Notes under the pieces: model-generated
Databases searched by the model: none
Told to the model about the DNA's origin: nothing
What the model saw: only the letters and a program-made list of their open reading frames with translations
Assembly (NCBI GenBank): GCA_032690845.1
Contig: CM064433.1
Coordinates: 35,152,658 to 35,216,657, forward strand
From: Eleusine coracana subsp. coracana
Taxonomy: Eukaryota; Streptophyta; Magnoliopsida; Poales; Poaceae
Length of the DNA: 64,000 nt
Reading direction: 5' to 3'
In this document: positions 47,901-60,050 of the stretch, piece after piece
Position numbering within the stretch: position 1 is the stretch's first letter
Layout: the number at the start of each line of letters is the position of its first letter
Program-made: the position numbers and the translations under genes

Positions 47901-50900
47901 ATGTCAACAAGGTAAGATCCAAACATAATCTTTGCTTTCCAACGCATGCATACGTTGTAAGTGCAAAGCTAGCACGAACATTAATAGTATGATGTGCATG
48001 AAAACCTACACTCGTATGGTCAGATCAGAAACAACCTCCCTTAATGATCACTAAGGAGACATAACCAAAGTCTCTTGTGGTAGCTTACACGAGAAATTTT
48101 GTGAAAAAAGATAAGATCCAGAATTAAGTCTCACTTTCCAACGCATGCAGACGTTGGAAGCGCAAATGTAGCATGGGTGTTACCAGTAAAGATATGCACG
48201 AAAACCTACACTCGTATGGTCAGATCAGAAACAACCTCCCTTAATGATCACTAAGGAGACGTAACCAAAGTCTCTTGTGGTAGCTTACACGAGAAATTTT
48301 ATGAAAAAAGATAAGATCCAGAATTAAGTCTCACTTTCCAACGCATGCAGACGTTGGAAGCGCAAATGTAGCATGGGTGTAGCTAGTAAAGATATGCACG
48401 AAAACACTCGCTCGATGTTGAAAAGCCCTCTGGTTAGAATCAATCCATTGACGGTATTGTATTTTCTGTGGATCACCAGAAACCCTGTTGCATCACTACA
48501 CACGAGAAAATCTGCTTAGAAGGTAAGATCCAAACTGAACCTTTGCTTTTCAACGCATGAAGATGTTGCAAGCGCAAATACGGCACGACCGTTGTTGGTA
48601 ATTCATGTCTGAAACATGTCAACAAGGTAAGATCCAAACATAATCTTTGCTTTCCAACGCATGCATACGTTGTAAGTGCAAAGCTAGCACGAACATTAAT
48701 AGTATGATGTGCATGAAAACCTACACTCGTATGGTCAGATCAGAAACAACCTCCCTTAATGATCACTAAGGAGACGTAACCAAAGTCTCTTGTGGTAGCT
48801 TACACGAGAAATTTTGTGAAAAAAGATAAGATCCAGAATTAAGTCTCACTTTCCAACGCATGCAGACGTTGGAAGCGCAAATGTAGCATGGGTGTTACCA
48901 GTAAAGATATGCACGAAAACCTACACTCGTATGGTCAGATCAGAAACAACCTCCCTTAATGATCACTAAGGAGACGTAACCAAAGTCTCTTGTGGTAGCT
49001 TACACGAGAAATTTTATGAAAAAAGATAAGATCCAGAATTAAGTCTCACTTTCCAAGGCATGCAGACGTTGGAAGCGCAAATGTAGCATGGGTGTTACCA
49101 GTAAAGATATGCACGAAAACACTCGCTCGATGTTGAAAAGCCCTCTGGTTAGAATCAATCCATTGACGGTATTGTATTTTCTGTGGATCACCAGATACCC
49201 TGTTGCATCACTACACACGAGAAAATCTGCTTAGAAGGTAAGATCCAAACTGAACCTTTGCTTTTCAACGCATGAAGATGTTGCAAGCGCAAATACGGCA
49301 CGACCGTTGTTGGTAATTCATGTCTGAAACATGTCAACAAGGTAAGATCCAAACATAATCTTTGCTTTCCAACGCATGCATACGTTGTAAGTGCAAAGCT
49401 AGCACGAACATTAATAGTATGATGTGCATGAAAACCTACACTCGTATGGTCAGATCAGAAACAACCTCCCTTAATGATCACTAAGGAGACATAACCAAAG
49501 TCTCTTGTGGTAGCTTACACGAGAAATTTTGTGAAAAAAGATAAGATCCAGAATTAAGTCTCACTTTCCAACGCATGCAGACGTTGGAAGCGCAAATGTA
49601 GCATGGGTGTTACCAGTAAAGATATGCACGAAAACCTACACTCGTATGGTCAGATCAGAAACAACCTCCCTTAATGATCACTAAGGAGACGTAACCAAAG
49701 TCTCTTGTGGTAGCTTACACGAGAAATTTTATGAAAAAAGATAAGATCCAGAATTAAGTCTCACTTTCCAACGCATGCAGACGTTGGAAGCGCAAATGTA
49801 GCATGGGTGTAGCTAGTAAAGATATGCACGAAAACACTCGCTCGATGTTGAAAAGCCCTCTGGTTAGAATCAATCCATTGACGGTATTGTATTTTCTGTG
49901 GATCACCAGAAACCCTGTTGCATCACTACACACGAGAAAATCTGCTTAGAAGGTAAGATCCAAACTGAACCTTTGCTTTTCAACGCATGAAGATGTTGCA
50001 AGCGCAAATACGGCACGACCGTTGTTGGTAATTCATGTCTGAAACATGTCAACAAGGTAAGATCCAAACATAATCTTTGCTTTCCAACGCATGCATACGT
50101 TGTAAGTGCAAAGCTAGCACGAACATTAATAGTATGATGTGCATGAAAACCTACACTCGTATGGTCAGATCAGAAACAACCTCCCTTAATGATCACTAAG
50201 GAGACGTAACCAAAGTCTCTTGTGGTAGCTTACACGAGAAATTTTGTGAAAAAAGATAAGATCCAGAATTAAGTCTCACTTTCCAACGCATGCAGACGTT
50301 GGAAGCGCAAATGTAGCATGGGTGTTACCAGTAAAGATATGCACGAAAACCTACACTCGTATGGTCAGATCAGAAACAACCTCCCTTAATGATCACTAAG
50401 GAGACGTAACCAAAGTCTCTTGTGGTAGCTTACACGAGAAATTTTATGAAAAAAGATAAGATCCAGAATTAAGTCTCACTTTCCAAGGCATGCAGACGTT
50501 GGAAGCGCAAATGTAGCATGGGTGTTACCAGTAAAGATATGCACGAAAACACTCGCTCGATGTTGAAAAGCCCTCTGGTTAGAATCAATCCATTGACGGT
50601 ATTGTATTTTCTGTGGATCACCAGATACCCTGTTGCATCACTACACACGAGAAAATCTGCTTAGAAGGTAAGATCCAAACTGAACCTTTGCTTTTCAACG
50701 CATGAAGATGTTGCAAGCGCAAATACGGCACGACCGTTGTTGGTAATTCATGTCTGAAACATGTCAACAAGGTAAGATCCAAACATAATCTTTGCTTTCC
50801 AACGCATGCATACGTTGTAAGTGCAAAGCTAGCACGAACATTAATAGTATGATGTGCATGAAAACCTACACTCGTATGGTCAGATCAGAAACAACCTCCC

Positions 50901-51979
50901 TTAATGATCACTAAGGAGACGTAACCAAAGTCTCTTGTGGTAGCTTACACGAGAAATTTTGTGAAAAAAGATAAGATCCAGAATTAAGTCTCACTTTCCA
51001 ACGCATGCAGACGTTGGAAGCGCAAATGTAGCATGGGTGTTACCAGTAAAGATATGCACGAAAACCTACACTCGTATGGTCAGATCAGAAACAACCTCCC
51101 TTAATGATCACTAAGGAGACGTAACCAAAGTCTCTTGTGGTAGCTTACACGAGAAATTTTATGAAAAAAGATAAGATCCAGAATTAAGTCTCACTTTCCA
51201 AGGCATGCAGACGTTGGAAGCGCAAATGTAGCATGGGTGTTACCAGTAAAGATATGCACAAAAACACTCGCTCGATGTTGAAAAGCCCTCTGGTTAGAAT
51301 CAATCCATTGACGGTATTGTATTTTCTGTGGATCACCAGATACCCTGTTGCATCACTACACACGAGAAAATCTGCTTAGAAGGTAAGATCCAAACTGAAC
51401 CTTTGCTTTTCAACGCATGAAGATGTTGCAAGCGCAAATACGGCACGACCGTTGTTGGTAATTCATGTCTGAAACATGTCAACAAGGTAAGATCCAAACA
51501 TAATCTTTGCTTTCCAACGCATGCATACGTTGTAAGTGCAAAGCTAGCACGAACATTAATAGTATGATGTGCATGAAAACCTACACTCGTATGGTCAGAT
51601 CAGAAACAACCTCCCTTAATGATCACTAAGGAGACGTAACCAAAGTCTCTTGTGGTAGCTTACACGAGAAATTTTGTGAAAAAAGATAAGATCCAGAATT
51701 AAGTCTCACTTTCCAACGCATGCAGACGTTGGAAGCGCAAATGTAGCATGGGTGTTACCAGTAAAGATATGCACGAAAACCTACACTCGTATGGTCAGAT
51801 CAGAAACAACCTCCCTTAATGATCACTAAGGAGACGTAACCAAAGTCTCTTGTGGTAGCTTACACGAGAAATTTTATGAAAAAAGATAAGATCCAGAATT
51901 AAGTCTCACTTTCCAAGGCATGCAGACGTTGGAAGCGCAAATGTAGCATGGGTGTTACCAGTAAAGATATGCACGAAAA
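41970..51979. repeat. Higher-order tandem repeat, 14 units of exactly 715 bp
   Basis: The mark CACTCGCTCG occurs at 41970, 42685, 43400, 44115, 44830, 45545, 46260, 46975, 47690, 48405, 49120, 49835, 50550, 51265 and 51980: fourteen successive spacings of 715 bp with no net insertion or deletion. Each unit is a 315-bp part plus two adjacent 200-bp copies (for example 42285-42484 and 42485-42684) that differ by a few bases (GTGAAAAAAG versus ATGAAAAAAG). Units are almost identical, with scattered shared variants. There is no coding capacity and no relation to the 155-180-bp centromeric or knob monomers of grasses that I can see. Confidence 0.95.
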
Positions 51980-52240
51980 CACTCGCTCGATATTGAAAAG
52001 CCCTCTGATTAGAATCAAACCATTAACGGTATTGTATTTCCTGTGGATCACCAGAAACCCTGTTGCGTCACTAGTCACTACACACGAGAAAACCTGCGTA
52101 TAGAAGATAAGATGCAAACTGAACCTTCGCTTTTTAACACATGAAGACGTTGCAAGCGCAAATACGGCATGAACGTTGTTGGTAATTCATGCTCAAAAAC
52201 CTTCCCTCTATTTTGACGGAGAAAAAAAGCCCATCCACTG
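51980..52240. repeat. Diverged right flank of the tandem array
   Basis: The repeat continues for ~260 bases with many differences from the core (CGATATTG, CAAACCATTAACGG, TTTCCTGTGG, GTTGCGTCAC) and an 8-base duplication TCACTAGT/TCACTACA. Several of these bases agree with the left edge near 39900-40010, not with the core. Confidence 0.8.
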
Positions 52241-53074
52241 GAAATAACATTTCGAGTAATCACGCACGCAAGATAGAAGCACTAGAGCGTGGAACACCCC
52301 GCTCTCAACACTTGGCAGAACGAATAGTGTTGTACGCACACCCTTGCTTAATTATCTCCTTAATACATTTGAATCAGAGAGGCTGAAACGTTTTTCAGAT
52401 CGATCCCAGTGTGCTGTCATGAGCTCTGTTTGAAACACAATCCCTAAGAAAATTCAACTCAACGATTTTGGAGCGTGGACCCATAACCTTTTTTTTTCTA
52501 AATAACAGTCATTCAGTCAAACTTTTCCCCGTTTGATGAGTAAGCGGCGGTCATACCGGTCTCGAGAGAACAGCAAGCATGAGAGGCTTCCAATTCCAAT
52601 TCCGCTGCGGCACCGAGCCGTGCCGGCGACCCGAGTCCGACCCATCACGACACGCTCCCACACGTGTGCACCGACTCCACCCACGGTCCCCCACTGACAG
52701 CCTCGCCCTCGCTCGCATCTTTGAACGAACGACCACACGCCTCTCTCTCTCTGGCTCTGCTCTGGAAAGAAAAGAAAAGGAAATAAATAAAAAAGAGGAA
52801 AAGTCACAATCAAGCGAAGCGAGCTGTACAGTAGATCCAAGCAGGGACGAACAGTCAGTGGGCCCCGATAAAAAACCGCCGGTCAAAGTGTCAAACCCTG
52901 CCACCGCGCACGCGGGCCCCACCCCGCGTTCCCCTCGTGGCCCTGCCCCACCACCCCACCCTCTTATACGCCCCACCCCACCTGCTGGTCGTCGTCTCCT
53001 TCCTCACTCACTCTCTCTCTCTCATTCTCCCTCTTCTCCAGCAAGCAGCAACAGCAGCAGAAGAACTAGAAGCC
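52241..53074 (+). promoter_or_regulatory. Upstream region and leader of the PADRE gene
   Basis: Between the array and the ATG at 53075. A TATA-like TTATAC lies at 52964-52969 and a CT-rich tract at about 53005-53040, as in grass core promoters; the leader would be about 80 nt. Open frames that run through this part continue into the gene frame but lack support as coding. Confidence 0.45.
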
Positions 53075-54010
53075 ATGAGGCAGTGGAAGTCCCTGGTGGC
53101 GCTGCACGCCTCGGCGCCCTCCTGCTTCCCGCACCCGCCATCGCCGTCGCCGTGCCCCTCGCCGCCGCGCGACCACCACCAGGACCACATGGAGCTCGCT
53201 GAGGCCTACGAGACCGAGAAGAAGTCCTCATCCATGCGGCCGGATCAGCAGGGAGAGAAAGAGGAGGTGGTGCGCCTCGTGGGGTGCGACGGGAAGGTGC
53301 GGTCGTACCGGCCGCCGGTGACGGCTCGGGAGCTGATGCAGCAGCACCCGTGCCACCTGGTGTGCCGCGCCGACGCGCTGCTGATCGGGGAGAAGATCCC
53401 GGCCGTGGCGCCCGCCGAGGAGCTGCAGCCGGGCCAGGCTTACTTCCTCCTGCCCGCACACCTCTTCCGCTCCGTCCTCTCCTTCGTCTCCCTCGCCTCC
53501 TCCCTTTTGCTTCTCCTGTCTTCCTCCTCCGCGGCGGCTGCGGGCCAGAAGGGCGCCAGCAAAAAGCAGCACAAGCGGCCGTTCGAGCTGTGCCGGACGG
53601 CCTCGGGCACGCTGCAGATCAAGTTCTCCGACGACTTCCTCGTCGGCGGCGCCGACGGGGAGAAGGAGGAGGAGAAGAAGAAGGAGAAGGCGCCTCAGCC
53701 GGCGGTGCTGCGCGGCGACGAGCGGCTGGAGAAGGAGTACGAGGAGCTCGTCGGGTACGGCAAGTCGCGCCGGTGGGCGCCCAAGCTCGAGCCCATCCAG
53801 GAGGTCGTCGTCGTCGTCTCCCCTGCTTCCCCCGCCGCCTCCGACGCTTCGTCCTCGCCGACCTCCGCATCCTCCTCATCCGAGCGGCGCAAGTCCCGGG
53901 GCATCCCGTTCCTCGGCCGCCTCGGGAGCCGGCGGCGCCGCGACGCGTCCTCGTCGGCAGCGGCGGCGCTGTCATGCAACGGCGCCGGCGCGGTGGCGTG
54001 CTCCGGCTAG
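53075..54010 (+). CDS. PADRE / DUF4228 domain protein
   Basis: Member of the plant PADRE (DUF4228) family, small proteins often induced by pathogens and abiotic stress; biochemical role unknown. One exon, 311 aa. The domain begins around residue 64 with VVRLVGCDGKVRSYRPPV, then ELMQQHPCHLVC, RADALLIGEKIPAV, LQPGQAYFLLP (about 66-127) and a hydrophobic/Ser-rich stretch. A second conserved block follows (FELCRTASGTLQIKFSDDFL, 170-189). The rest is low-complexity and probably disordered: a Lys/Glu run (196-206), then RRWAPKLEPIQE and a Ser/Ala- and Arg-rich tail. The ATG at 53075 has an A at -3 and G at +4 in a good context (AGCCATGAGG), and matches the family start. An in-frame upstream open stretch exists, but its residues are CT-tract translation. 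GC content is very high, typical of intronless grass genes. Confidence 0.9.
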   Translation: MRQWKSLVALHASAPSCFPHPPSPSPCPSPPRDHHQDHMELAEAYETEKKSSSMRPDQQGEKEEVVRLVGCDGKVRSYRPPVTARELMQQHPCHLVCRADALLIGEKIPAVAPAEELQPGQAYFLLPAHLFRSVLSFVSLASSLLLLLSSSSAAAAGQKGASKKQHKRPFELCRTASGTLQIKFSDDFLVGGADGEKEEEKKKEKAPQPAVLRGDERLEKEYEELVGYGKSRRWAPKLEPIQEVVVVVSPASPAASDASSSPTSASSSSERRKSRGIPFLGRLGSRRRRDASSSAAAALSCNGAGAVACSG

Positions 54011-55469
54011 CTGGGCTTTTAGCTCTCCGGGAGGGGTAATTAATTAGCTGGTGGGGTGAGGGGTGGGATTGGAGAAACTTAGCTTGATGATGGACGGCGG
54101 CGCGGCAGATGCGCCGCCGTCCCCATTTGTAATTAGGACCAAACCAAACAAATTTTTGGTGCGAATTTGTACATGGCAAAACTTTCGTCTCCTTCGATTT
54201 GGTGCTTATTTCAGCCAGATTCTACTCGAAATCAGTTCGTAGCTATCTATCTGAAGCCTACAATACCACCGGCTGCCGGCCGGGGTTCTTGTGTTGTGTG
54301 CGCACACGGGAACTGTTGGATCCATCCAAAATGCAGAGGCACGAACCAGGAGGGTACTGTGTTCCAAGTTCCTGGACGCACTGTCACCAACACTCCAAAA
54401 ACACTCTACTCTACGCCTCGATCCGAATTCCTCTCAAATCCAATTTCATCCATGGAATCCGGATTCGGACCTTGAAACTGGTACTACCAGGGCGAAGCAG
54501 ATCAAGGAGCTGTTCATCAAGACACGAATCACTACCAAGCGGAGGGTAAACACAATCAGCGGTAAGTGGTGGTCAGTCACTACTCACTACTAACAATCCC
54601 GGTCAAAGTCAAACAGCGCTACTACGGGGTTAGATTAGATCGAGTACCACGCTCGCTGGCATAGAAAATGCCAATGGAGCTCCAGTTAATCCTCATCCGA
54701 AGCCATGTCAGTCAGATTAGATCTGCTCTGACGGCATCATCGACAACACAACACAACACATCCCAAGCGGAACGGGAAAGGAAGATCCGAATATGCCGGG
54801 TTGCGTAATCTCAGGCAAGGTACCCACCCATCATCCACTGTTCCTGTTGGGGAGTGGCATTCTGGTGCTCGCTTGACAAGTATGCATGTGACGCACGATG
54901 AAATGCGAAGCACGCTTGGAGTAGTTCGTTTGACCGGAGTCAAAAATTTCAGAGTAGCTCCGACGATGATTGAGTTAAAAGCTGGGGGACAGCACGTTCT
55001 CCGAGGTAAACAAGTCGGGAAATGGGATGGCGCACGAGGCTTCCAGCTCACTCCTCCGTTTCCCTCGTCGGCGCTGGTCCCGTCCCGTCCCGAGCACGCA
55101 CACGCTCGCTTCATCGCAGCATCGCGCTGTTGATTGCTCATCACATCCTCGACTCGTCGCCGGTCAAAGAAACAGCTTCATATCTAACCAGTATTGTACT
55201 GTCCACCTGTCACTCTTGCACTAGGTTGTATTTTTAATCTGATGCTGAACTCATTTGGAGAATTGACTAAAGAACACTGTACCAGCGGTGACCAGCACCT
55301 AAAAAAATGAGTTAATCTGATGGGGTTAGTAGATGGGAACTGTGGCACTCTCACAGCTACTATTGACGTGCCGTTACGGGGCGCCAACTGGCGTCAGTAT
55401 CCGACTGACACATGGGTGGCAAGGTAAGATCGGGAGGCGAGGTTTTGACTGGTCGTTCAGTCTCATACT
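54011..55469. other. 3' region of the PADRE gene and spacer
   Basis: The first ~150 bases are probably 3' UTR. Beyond that no gene is recognised; frames at 54737-55144 on both strands are mirror shadows in a GC-moderate stretch without domains. Confidence 0.4.
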
Positions 55470-55900
55470 ATCAGAGCTGTTCTAAGAGTAGAGTTAGTTA
55501 AGAGGTAACAACTAGTTCTTACAGAGAATTAAGGAAAAGTGGAATTTATATTTAAAAGTTTTTTATTTTTTTTAGAGGTTGTCTGTTGAGGAAGAGTTAG
55601 CTGTCTTCTCTCTTCTTTACTTTAATAGACAATTTTAAGAGGTGGCTAATGCTAGTCTCAATGTACCCTTTCATTGCACTCTTTCCAAAAATAGGTTTTT
55701 AGATAAGTGTGCCAACATCCTTTTATCCTGATGAAAGGACTCTCATATGGGATAAAAGAAAGTCTTCTTTCTCTTCATAACTATCTTGTCATGTCAGCCA
55801 AAAGTTTTATGTGACATAATATTTAATATTTATAAAAGACTCTATTAAGACTGACCTAAGAAGTAACTATTGGAGACGTTCTCAGAGAGCTCTAGAAAAT
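55470..55900. mobile_element. Possible degraded MITE(s)
   Basis: AT-rich sequence with inverted words such as 'TTAAGAGGTAACAACTAGTT' at the left and 'ACCTAAGAAGTAACTATT' at the right, and internal 'AAGAGGTGGC/GGACTCTC' segments. The overall form is like the MITEs above, but ends and target duplication could not be fixed. Confidence 0.3.
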
Positions 55901-55991
55901 GCATCAGTATTACACGTGGACCATACTCAGCGTAGAGTCCTGCTACCACCCACTACAGTATTATTCAAAAACTCAATCGAGAACCATGTGG

Positions 55992-56030
55992 GCATCCAAA
56001 TCCAAATCCAAATCCAAATCCAAACCCAAA
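55992..56030 (+). repeat. Hexanucleotide repeat (ATCCAA)n
   Basis: Five or so copies of ATCCAA grading into ACCCAA. The minus-strand translation gives alternating Trp-Ile, which explains an open frame here. Confidence 0.85.
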
Positions 56031-57050
56031 CCCCAGCAGTGCTTTTAGACACAGGCGGTGCCCCGCTCAGAGTGTTTTCCTCTGACCCGGCGGTCAAAGA
56101 CGCATGGGCCCGGGCCGCCTGGATCCTGGCTTCCCGGGGCCCCCATCTCAATTATCTACTCCGTCAGTCGACTCAGCATCCCCGTTGTTTATCCGTCCGT
56201 GCATCTAGTCTAGTTCGTCGTAGACCGGCTTTGTAGGCGCCTTGTTTATTTTGTTTCCCAAAGACCGGTGGTTTGTTAATTTTTTTAGCCGCTTGTGTAT
56301 ATAGTACTATAGTTGATAGTCAGTCAATTAGTAGGACATGTGCAGACGGCAGTAGGATTAGGGATGTAATAGTAGCAGCCACTCATTGTATGTACGCATG
56401 CTGGGCCGGACGACCGAGTTGAACTACTGTCGATCTGGTTTGTTTACCACGACCGATGTGTGGATTAGGGATGAAAACAAACCAGCTCGATCTGGTTTGT
56501 TTACAAAGCTAGGTTTTGTTTATGGATTGTGACGCTATTCCTTTGGATATGTTTGTTTTAAAATCATCTTCTCCGTCTTTGCGTTCGGTCGTGGTCGTAC
56601 CGTGCTTTTACAAAACACGGCTGATCCAGAAAAGTGGCTGACGTGATGCTACGATATCTTTATTCGTGTCGTCATATACACGTACGGTATGCAACTGTTA
56701 CCTTGGTCCTGCAAAACTCTTGGTCCGTCGATATTGAGGAAATGCACACTACTCCATCAGTGATCGTGCCAGGTTTATGCAACAGATCGAAAGACCTAGT
56801 CGAGTCTGAGCTCCTCTGTTATGGCTCACCGTCGATCACTAGTCCATCAGTGATGTGCGGTGGTGTTTTCTTGGACCTCTCCTCACCTTCAGATACAAGC
56901 AGGTTGCATGTCACTAGGTACAGGCTACTATGTACACAGCTATTGTCAAAGTCTGCATCTCTTGCTGTATGATAGAGTCCCCAAAGGTGCTGCTGATGCT
57001 CTCTGATGGCCCGTGCGCGGCCTGGCTGCGTCGCCGTCATGGTTGTGTCC
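56031..57050. other. Spacer, nothing recognised
   Basis: Includes a near-duplicate of CGATCTGGTTTGTTTAC at about 56431 and 56489. No domain was found in the short frames on either strand. Confidence 0.4.
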
Positions 57051-57110
57051 ACACATCGAGCGGGTGGTTTGGTGTGGCGCACACATCGAGCGGGTGGTCT
57101 GGTGTGGCGC
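57051..57110 (+). repeat. Two tandem copies of a 30-bp unit
   Basis: 'ACACATCGAGCGGGTGGTTT' plus 'GGTGTGGCGC' is repeated directly with one substitution. Confidence 0.85.
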
Positions 57111-58600
57111 ACGCACGCGCGTCTGAAACCAAACCGAACCAAACCAAACCCGCACATGCGGTCGTTCCTTGGTGCCGTGGAGGACCAGCGCAGCGGAGCG
57201 AGCGAGTTGTGGCCACCACTGTACTGTACTGATTGGTGGTTGGATGATGGCTAGAACAGTAGTAGTGGGGGCAGGAGCGAGTCCGTCGGTCGGCTGGAGC
57301 GTCCCACGCCGGCGCTGGCATGTTTGGTTCTGTCGGCCGTTGGCTGTCAACTCCAAAGCCTGCTTGCTGACCGCAGCAGAACGTACTACGTCCTCCCTGC
57401 TCACCAGCGGCCGCATCGATCGACACGTGGGAGCTTGGGTATCTGTGCCGCGCCCATGGCCGCCTTTCATCAGCTAGCTTGCCATTCATGGGTGGTCGTC
57501 GTAGACAGCCATTGGCAGTGAATCGTAGACAACGCCATGATGCCATCTCCGTCGCGTGAAACTGACTGTCATCAGAGCTGCAGAGAGAGCGAGCCGTCGA
57601 TCTTTCCGGCCATACCCTCGTCTGCCCGGCTTGACGCGTCACGTCACGCCGTCGTCCTGCGAGAACGCGCACGAGGGAGGCGAAGAGTTAAAGCTCGGCC
57701 CAGGGCCCCGGCAAGCCGGAGGAGGAGGCAGCCGTGCGGGAAATATATAAAGGCAGCCACGCGCCGGCGCCCAAGAAACGGAGGCGCATTGATCATCACA
57801 AGCGGCCATTACAGTATAATATGCTCCGTGCGCGCGGACAGATATCGACAGGACATTGCACGGCCGGGCGCGCGTCCACACGGTGTAGCAAAAGTTTTAC
57901 ATGTACGGTAAGTAGGGCAGCGATCGGTGTTGTGCGCATGACAGTTACAAATCTCACAATAGACCACGCACAATGTCGCATTCATCTCTAGTCGCATCGG
58001 CATGTTCCTCCATTTTTGACAGTGATCAGTTGAAGTGACCATCGCCATTTGACAGTGACATTCAGCAGAGTTACGAGCGGCATGTTTGAGAGAGCGCCTT
58101 GTAGGCTGCTGCATGCCTCCCGCCGTTGCCGGTGAGGACGTACACCGCCGCACCGCCACGCGAAGCTAGACACCATTGGCCGGCAAGCGGAGGCCGTGCG
58201 GAAAACGCCGGCGGCGGAACGGGCGGCGTGCATTCAGAAGCCGCCATGGCTCCGTGCGCGTGCGGAGAGAGATTGACGACACGGCACGGGAGATCTAATA
58301 CATGCGCGTGGACAGACCGAGTACGCACGCGCGCACTAGGCCGCCACCACCACCACTTGTGCCCGACGGATCATGTGCTTGCTCCACTCCATCTCCATCG
58401 CACTGCAGACAGGAGTAATATTGACTGGGATTAGTATAGTTCAGTTGCCTAGTGGGCTGCTTAACTATGCTGATATAGGGCTTCCGTTTTAATCTCATTG
58501 TTTACCCATTCATCGTTCTCTCATCGTGTCAGCCAGTTACTCAGTTAGTATTCCTAATTAAATGACTGACTAATTAGATCTACAGTAGCTAGTTGTAGAT
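57111..58600. other. Spacer with an unassigned TATA-like site
   Basis: TATATAAAG occurs at 57744-57752 in a GC-rich context followed by 'GCAGCCACGCGCC', which looks like a core promoter, but no gene was recognised downstream. Overlapping frames on both strands between 57540 and 58430 are due to moderate-to-high GC. Confidence 0.35.
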
Positions 58601-58601
58601 C

Positions 58602-60050
58602 TTTTTTTTTCTAAGATGGAACAAGATTTCCATTAACTGATGACCGACCTTAGATCGGCGGCCACAAAATCGTTTACAGCAGCAGGATTACATTCAGGCC
58701 AAATTTGGACAGCTCCTGGCCCTAAATTAGCACCTATTTTCGCAAGATTATCTGCTACCGCATTACAAGACCTTGGGTTATATAGAATCCTGACAGATAC
58801 AAATTCAGAAAACATCAAGAACTTCAAATCTCTAAAGAGCACACCATTCGATGAAGAGTCAAGCATGGACGTCGTGAGGGCCATCTTAAGATTTTGCGCA
58901 TCCGTCTCCAGTTTGATTCGCGAGATCCCAAGATCGGCCGCAAAGGAGAGTGAATGTAGCGCAGCAGAAGCTTCAGCTTGTAACGCATCACTGCAGAAGT
59001 CAATTCTCCCGGCTCCTGAACCCACCACATTACCTCGTTCATCTCTAGCTATGAAGCCCCATCCTCCTGCACCATGGAGCTCAGTGAAAGACCCATCCAT
59101 ATTAATCTTTATATAGTCCTCTGCTGGTAGTTGCCACTTTTTCACAATCATATTCTGATGAGAGTTCTTCTTTCTTAGCTCACTACAGTCCATGTAATAT
59201 TTCAGTATGTCCCCCACTGTTCCAGCTGGTGTTCTTGACCCTTCTGCAGCATTAACATCATTCCTCGACGAAATGCAATAATCACCTTCAATTGAACATC
59301 CATCTTCCATTGTAAAATCAGCTTGACTACACTCGCAACGGATGGTAGTGAGGTCATATGAGCTCTCTTATCCTCCAGAAGTAAATTCCTCTATACCGCT
59401 TTAGAGAATTTGCACTTCAAGAAAAGATGCCCATCATCCTCATCCAATCTATGGCACATAGGACATATCGTATCAATGTCCATCCCTCGACCATGAATTT
59501 TCCTTTTAAGAGGCAAGCTATTATGTGTGAGTCGCCGTAAGAAGTGCTTAATTTTATTTGGGCAAGTTCCATATTTTCTTCCATGAAAAATCAAACAGTA
59601 TTGTCGGATTGTGAACAATAATTTCAGAACTAGGCCCATGTTCAGTAACTTCATTGTCAATGAAAACTTTGTATGCCGACTTGACACTGAATAGTCCCTT
59701 TGGGTCGAAATGCTAGCCAAGAAAATCTTCCATATGGTCCCGCAATAGAATTGATAAGATCACTGCTGTGTTATTTGCAACAAAGATAGATCGAACTAGT
59801 TGTTCATCCCAAAAACTGTCATTGAACTAATTAATTCACTCACACGTTGGAACAACACTGACCCTTGGTGTGTACTCACTCTCCTCGTTGTGCCCCTCGG
59901 CAGCCAAGGGTCGCTCCATATATCAATGTTTTCTCCACTTCCAACTCTCCATATCATGTCTTTCTTGATAAGATACAGGCCTTTGAGAATACTCCTCCAT
60001 GTGCGTGTACGACATCTCATTGTGGTGTTACGCATTGAGAACATTACCAT
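58602..60050 (-). pseudogene. LINE (non-LTR retrotransposon) 3' part, broken
   Basis: Read on the minus strand, three blocks follow LINE order. 60050-59796 is the end of the reverse transcriptase region (WRSILKGL, MIWRVGSGENIDIWSDPWLP). 59720-59391 is a zf-RVT zinc region (CPNKIKHFLRRLTHNSLPL, DTICPMCHRLDEDDGHLFLK). 59310-58640 is an RNase H-like domain with its acidic residues visible (NMDGSF, QAEAS, ETDAQN, ADNLAK). Stops and a frame change separate the blocks, and the RT core and ORF1 are missing. A T-run at 58602-58610 is the poly-A tail in element orientation. It is an old, 5'-truncated copy without function. Confidence 0.82.

Noticed and set aside
39900..51979. CRISPR-like or rDNA-spacer array
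   Set aside because: Units are 518-715 bp without alternating unique spacers, the host is a plant nuclear genome, and no rRNA sequence adjoins the array.
52937..53074. N-terminal extension of the PADRE protein
   Set aside because: The codons translate the CT-rich promoter/leader; the start is not ATG and the family begins near the ATG at 53075.
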